A DNA stretch of 64,000 bases. Origin: JAFGBM01 sp964610155. GTDB taxonomy: Bacteria > Actinomycetota > Actinomycetes > Actinomycetales > Demequinaceae. The position numbers and the translations under genes are program-made. Location: the NCBI GenBank assembly GCA_964610155.1, contig CAZSUY010000003.1, positions 1-64,000 on the forward strand, read 5' to 3'. Shown here piece by piece: positions 60,086 through 64,000 of the stretch. The notes below the pieces were generated by a model, which was given only the letters and a program-made list of their open reading frames with translations, did not search any database and had not been told where the DNA came from. Position 1 is the stretch's first letter. Every line of letters starts with the position of its first letter.

Positions 60086-61131
60086 GCGTCGTCGCTGTCG
60101 TTGGTGCGACTGGGCAGGTCGGTACGGCCATGCGCCTCCTCTTGTGGGAGCGCGGGTTCGCGAACGCTGAGGTGAGATTCCTCGCCTCTTCCCGTTCTGC
60201 CGGTTCAACCCTTTCCTGGGGGGATCGCGAGATCACGGTCGAGGATGTGGCCACGGCTGACCTCGGCGGAATCGACCTCGCCCTGTTCTCGGCGGGGGGC
60301 GGCACCTCTAAACATCAGGCCCCCCGCTTCGCTACGGCCGGAGCCATCGTCATCGACAACTCGTCGGCCTGGCGAATGGACCCGGAGGTACCCCTCGTGG
60401 TCTCGGAGGTGAATCCGGAAGCCCTTGACACCATTCCGAAGGGCATCGTCGCCAACCCGAACTGCACCACCATGGCGGCAATGCCCGTAATGAAGGTCCT
60501 TCACGACGAGGCAGGTCTTCAACGCATGGTGATATCGACCTACCAGGCGGTCTCGGGAAGCGGCCTCAAGGGTGTCGAGGAACTCGATCAACAGGTTACC
60601 GCGGTCGGACTCGATGCCCCCTCGCTCACTCATGACGGCAGTTCCGTGGCATTTCCCGCACCCGAACTGTATGTGGCGCCCATCGCCTTCAACGTCATCC
60701 CGTTCGCCGGAAGCCTGATCGAGGACGGTCTCAATGAAACCACCGAGGAACAGAAGCTTCGTTTCGAGTCCCGTAAGATCCTCGATATTCCCGGCCTACT
60801 CGTGAGCGGCACCTGCGTACGTGTGCCCGTCTACACCGGTCATTCGCTCGCGATCAATGCTGAATTCGCACGACCCCTCAACCCCAAGCGGGCCTATGAA
60901 ATCCTCGCGGACGCCCCGGGGGTGCGGGTCACGGAAATCCCCACTCCACTGGCCGTTGCAGGATGCGACGAGGTTCTCGTCGGTCGAATCCGGTCGGACG
61001 AAGGCGTCCCGGACGGTCGCGGCCTAGCCCTCTTTCTCTCCAGCGACAACCTTCTAAAAGGTGCGGCCCTCAATGCGGTGGACATTGCCCGGCTGCTCGC
61101 TCCACGACTGGGAATCCACCTTTCGGCCTGA
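60082..61131 (+). CDS. asd: Aspartate-semialdehyde dehydrogenase
   Basis: 349 residues. NADP loop VVGATGQVG; the catalytic Cys in NPNCTTMAAM; the catalytic His near GHSLAINAEF. It reduces aspartyl phosphate to the semialdehyde. Start ATG overlaps the aspartokinase stop, so both are coupled. Confidence 0.96.
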   Translation: MSVVAVVGATGQVGTAMRLLLWERGFANAEVRFLASSRSAGSTLSWGDREITVEDVATADLGGIDLALFSAGGGTSKHQAPRFATAGAIVIDNSSAWRMDPEVPLVVSEVNPEALDTIPKGIVANPNCTTMAAMPVMKVLHDEAGLQRMVISTYQAVSGSGLKGVEELDQQVTAVGLDAPSLTHDGSSVAFPAPELYVAPIAFNVIPFAGSLIEDGLNETTEEQKLRFESRKILDIPGLLVSGTCVRVPVYTGHSLAINAEFARPLNPKRAYEILADAPGVRVTEIPTPLAVAGCDEVLVGRIRSDEGVPDGRGLALFLSSDNLLKGAALNAVDIARLLAPRLGIHLSA

Positions 61132-61170
61132 GTCGGGGTATTCGCCGCTCCGCGGCTACGAACCCTCCCT

Positions 61171-61461
61171 CGACGCACCCCCGCCCAGACCTACCGCGCC
61201 CTTCATGAAGCCGAACCCTCGATCAACGTCGCCGAACGGCACTGGCGCGTCCGTCGCGACACCGTCGACACCGCCGGTCTCATCACGATCCGACAGGCAG
61301 GGAAACTCCACCACCTCGGCATCGGCCGCACCCACACCAACACACCCGTCCTGCTCCTCGTCGCCGGCACCGACACCCTCGTCATCGACCGCACCACCGG
61401 CGAAATCATCGCCGAACACACCATCAACCCCGACCACGACTACCAACCCAAAAAACAGTGA
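61171..61461 (+). pseudogene. C-terminal remnant of an IS481-family transposase
   Basis: The frame reads RRTPAQTYRALHEAE, then HWRVRRDTVDTAGLITIR and LHHLGIGRTH, and ends INPDHDYQPKKQ before TGA. This is the usual end of actinobacterial IS481 transposases. The DDE core and everything upstream are missing; asd ends only 40 bp before, so the left part of the element has been lost. Confidence 0.85.
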
Positions 61462-61462
61462 A

Positions 61463-61482
61463 GCCCCCTTCAAGGAGGGGGC
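61463..61482 (+). terminator. GC-rich hairpin after the IS481 remnant
   Basis: GCCCCC and GGGGGC can pair around an eight-base loop. No T-run follows, so termination is uncertain. It is part of the element's end. Confidence 0.3.
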
Positions 61483-61486
61483 AAAC

Positions 61487-61531
61487 TGTGAACGATGTCT
61501 CGAGACACCTATGAACGATGTCCCGACACAT
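61487..61531 (+). mobile_element. IS481 right-end repeat pair
   Basis: TGTGAACGATGTCTCGAGAC (61487-61506) is followed by a second copy, TATGAACGATGTCCCGACAC (61510-61529). Motifs of the form GTGAACGATGTC mark the ends of many actinobacterial IS481 elements. No matching left end was found upstream of 61171. The end stops nine bases short of tRNA-Pro. Confidence 0.7.
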
Positions 61532-61539
61532 CACAACAG

Positions 61540-61614
<75 letters not shown>

Positions 61615-61730
61615 AGGGGCCTCCGCGCGGGGCGGAGCCAGCCCAGGATAGCCGACCAGAGGCCCCTACGCGAACCTCCATGTTCGCGACCCCACCCTCA
61701 ATCCTCGCGGGTTAGGTCCCATCTCCGCTT

Positions 61731-62627
61731 CTAGGGTGACACTAGCTCCAGGAGGGTCGCCTCTGGTCGGCACGCGAATCGCAACGGTGTGAATGGCGAC
61801 GTGCCCACGCCCGCAGACACGTTCAGCCACATCGACCCCTGTCCACCGGGTGAGTCCGGCCGCGGACCGGGCCAGCCGCACAATCCCCGAGCCCTCCGAC
61901 GTCCGAGGTCGCAGTTGGTAACAAGCGCACCGAGTACGGGAATTCTCACCTGACCACCATGCGTATGTCCCGTCAGGGCGAGGGCAACCCCCTCGTTGAG
62001 AAAGGCCGACAGAATCCTCGTATAGGGTGCGTGAGCAACGCCAACGTGAACCTGACCCTTCGCACCATCCGGCGGCGGCATGCGGTCACGGCCGATGTGA
62101 GGGTCATCGACGCCGACGAAGGACAAGACCGTGCCCGCGATTTCGATGACGGCCCGATCATTGTTCAGGTCCCTCCATCCCGCTTCGATGAACCCCCGGA
62201 TCATCGTGGCTGTCGGCAATGCCACCGAGCGGTCACCGACACCGGTCGGCCTCCGGAAGTAAACGAAGGGGCTCTGAAACCGCGGCTCAAAGTAGTCGTT
62301 CGAGCCATTGACAAACACCCCTGAATACCGAAGGAGGGGCTCGAGCGCCTCAAGCAGAGTCGGAACGGCGCTGACGATACCGAGGTTGTCGCCGGTGAGG
62401 ACGACGAGGTCCGGTCGGTGCCGAGCAAGAGTCCGGACCCACCGAATCTTCCGCCGCTGCCGAGGAACAAGGTGAAGGTCTGTGAGATGCAGGATCTTGA
62501 TCGATCCCGCTCCTGGGGGAAGAACCGCCACCCTGCGACGCCGCAGGACGAACCACCGAGCTTCAATCCATGCCCATACAAAGCCGCAAGCCACAACCGC
62601 CGCCCCGATGAGCGGGATCCACACCAT
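61731..62627 (-). CDS. Membrane-anchored metallophosphoesterase
   Basis: 298 residues. ATG at 62627 has GGAGGA six bases upstream and lies 14 bases after the preceding stop; a longer frame would overlap that gene by 187 bp. One membrane segment at residues 2-22 is followed by the calcineurin-like motifs ILHLTDLHL, VVLTGDNLG, NGSNDYF (in place of GNHD) and GHTHGGQ. The YkuE-like arrangement suggests a phosphatase facing the membrane surface. Substrate unknown. Confidence 0.87.
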   Translation of the reverse strand: MVWIPLIGAAVVACGFVWAWIEARWFVLRRRRVAVLPPGAGSIKILHLTDLHLVPRQRRKIRWVRTLARHRPDLVVLTGDNLGIVSAVPTLLEALEPLLRYSGVFVNGSNDYFEPRFQSPFVYFRRPTGVGDRSVALPTATMIRGFIEAGWRDLNNDRAVIEIAGTVLSFVGVDDPHIGRDRMPPPDGAKGQVHVGVAHAPYTRILSAFLNEGVALALTGHTHGGQVRIPVLGALVTNCDLGRRRARGLCGWPGPRPDSPGGQGSMWLNVSAGVGTSPFTPLRFACRPEATLLELVSP

Positions 62628-62641
62628 TGGGAATCCTCCGG

Positions 62642-64000
62642 CTATGTGGAAGACGCGGGCGAAGGCGTCTGCGAAGGCGTCGGCGAAGGCGGCGGCTCCG
62701 GTCCGGGACCCCAGCACGTGCTGCCATCCCAGCCCGCTGGAGGGCCCCAGCCCGACGGCGGCCAGGACGAACCCCACCAGTCCGATGGAGCGACGCACGG
62801 ATTCCACCCGACTGGCCAGTTGAACCACCAGCTGGGGAGGGAAGACCTCGACTTCTGGTACACGATCGTCGCACCAGGAGAGGCGTGAGTTCCGGCCTTC
62901 AGGGACTGATAGACGACCGTGCCGTTGGCAACACTCTCATCGTAGATGGCAATCGGCGAGGGCGACCACGCGTATCCGGCGTCGCTGATCGCGTACTGCG
63001 CATTTTGCTCGGTCATACCAATCACGTCTGGAACGGTAAGGACGAGTCCGCCCAGTCCGGCTGGTTCCCCGGAAATAATCGTCAGATTGGGTTGCCCAGC
63101 AAGAGCACGGTCCATGAACCGCTTCCATGTCGCCGCAGGTAGCGTTCCACCACCCGCTCGCCTGAAGAAGGTCCCTCCGATCGTGATGTATTGCATCCTG
63201 ATATCGAGGTCGGGGTGTCCCATCCAGGTCACGGCGACGAGCTGCTGGGTAAAACCTAGGAACCATGCATGCGAGTTGTTCTGTGAGGATCCGGTCTTCC
63301 CAGCCGCTTGGCGTCCGCCCGAGAGCCTCGCGGATTTCCCTGACCCCTGTGCGACTACCTGAGTCATGGCGAACTGGACACCCTGCGCATACTGCGAACC
63401 AATAACAGTCTCGCAACTATCAGGTGGGACAGGTCGCGACAAGCCGTCCCGCGTTGTGATCGACACTATCGATCGCGTCTCGCACTTGACGCCATCGTTC
63501 GCTATGGTCGAGGCCACGACCGCCATGGTCAGGGGAGAGGCGTTCTGTGTCCCCAGGGTGACTGACGGCACGGTCTCAAATGGCTTCCCATCGGCCCGCT
63601 TGAACCCAAGTCTCGCGGCCATGTCTGATATCCCACAGAGGTCCAGTTGGTTCGTCATCGCAACGTAGGCAGTATTGATCGAATGTATCGTCGCGGTCAG
63701 GGCGGTTATCTGGCCATACGTCGCATTGCCCACATTGTGTGGTTCCCACGGTGCCTGACCTGCAAACGGCGCAGGACCGATGCATGTGGCCTGCCATGAA
63801 GACGATGGCCACTTGCGAACAGAGCTGCTCACCGATTGGCTGAGCGATCGCCCACTCTCCAGCCACTCGGCCAGGATGACCACCTTGAAGGTCGAACCCG
63901 GAGAAAAGCCTCTAGACCCACCATATTCACTGTCCACCGAGTAATTGATCGCCGTTTGGCCAGCCTCATCAGGTTTGGGATTGAAGTCCCGATCCTGTGC
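62642..64000 (-). CDS. Penicillin-binding protein, transpeptidase with PASTA domain, N-terminus beyond window
   Basis: 452 residues are visible, open to the right edge. The catalytic serine is in SPGSTFK, and the KTG box in AAGKTGSSQNNSHAWFLGF. One PASTA-like repeat (VPDVIGMTEQNAQYAI) follows, then a Pro/Trp-rich tail with several WGP and SWW groups. Gene family context suggests a class A enzyme with a glycosyltransferase domain upstream, not visible here. It cross-links peptidoglycan outside the membrane. The metallophosphoesterase gene follows by 14 bases. Confidence 0.9.
   Translation of the reverse strand, partial: AQDRDFNPKPDEAGQTAINYSVDSEYGGSRGFSPGSTFKVVILAEWLESGRSLSQSVSSSVRKWPSSSWQATCIGPAPFAGQAPWEPHNVGNATYGQITALTATIHSINTAYVAMTNQLDLCGISDMAARLGFKRADGKPFETVPSVTLGTQNASPLTMAVVASTIANDGVKCETRSIVSITTRDGLSRPVPPDSCETVIGSQYAQGVQFAMTQVVAQGSGKSARLSGGRQAAGKTGSSQNNSHAWFLGFTQQLVAVTWMGHPDLDIRMQYITIGGTFFRRAGGGTLPAATWKRFMDRALAGQPNLTIISGEPAGLGGLVLTVPDVIGMTEQNAQYAISDAGYAWSPSPIAIYDESVANGTVVYQSLKAGTHASPGATIVYQKSRSSLPSWWFNWPVGWNPCVAPSDWWGSSWPPSGWGPPAGWDGSTCWGPGPEPPPSPTPSQTPSPASST

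Overview
The window looks like chromosomal DNA of a high-GC actinobacterium, possibly of the Micrococcales. The evidence is many GTG/TTG starts, the dnaK-grpE-dnaJ-hspR operon with a HAIR operator, two DUF2510 proteins, a LytR_C protein, a degenerate IS481 end, and the order tadA / tRNA-Ser / tRNA-Ser / SRP RNA / dnaX / recR / ask / asd. The genus cannot be fixed from the sequence alone. Two genes run off the edges: a secreted lysozyme-like protein on the left and a class A-type penicillin-binding protein on the right.

Positions 1-37.6 kb form a large surface-glycan locus. It has two layers. The first (about 1-24.3 kb) holds two paralogous ABC exporters, two Cys-depleted N-acetyl-sugar amidotransferases, several glycosyltransferases, a flippase, a DUF2142 membrane protein, a UDP-sugar dehydrogenase, a HisH/HisF pair and an unusual class II glutamine amidotransferase fused to a PP-loop sugar amidotransferase (13337-15190). 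It is scarred by deletion relics and a 255-bp direct repeat (1654-1908 and 23943-24197). These are best explained by duplication of an operon ABC - amidotransferase - hisH - hisF - GT-B, followed by collapse of different parts in the two copies.

The second layer (24.3-37.6 kb) contains all six enzymes for CMP-pseudaminic acid (pseB, C, H, G, I, F). With them are a PseA-like amidotransferase and its own HisH/HisF pair, and a pseudaminic-acid-associated methylase. Next come wbpD/wbpE/wbpB-type genes for a 2,3-diacetamido-uronic acid nucleotide, whose dehydrogenase would be the gene at 16971. A GT2 glycosyltransferase and a DUF2304 protein close the block. Together these predict a cell-surface glycan carrying pseudaminic acid and a diamino-uronic acid, with acetamidino groups installed by several independent amidotransferase systems. 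Some actinobacteria carry pseudaminic acid in teichulosonic acids, so that is one plausible destination.

From 37.7 kb the content is mostly housekeeping. A TPP riboswitch controls the thiamine ABC transporter thiBPQ. A gmd-fcl pair for GDP-L-fucose lies between two DUF2510 paralogues. The HspR-regulated chaperone operon follows, then DUF167, an aminotransferase class V protein, a degenerate GGDEF-like protein and, divergent from it, a 900-residue sigma factor fused to an anti-sigma zinc finger, membrane segments and an exported domain. After that come tadA, two tRNA-Ser genes, SRP RNA, dnaX, recR, aspartokinase (with an internal beta-subunit start), asd, a broken IS481 element next to tRNA-Pro, a metallophosphoesterase and the penicillin-binding protein.
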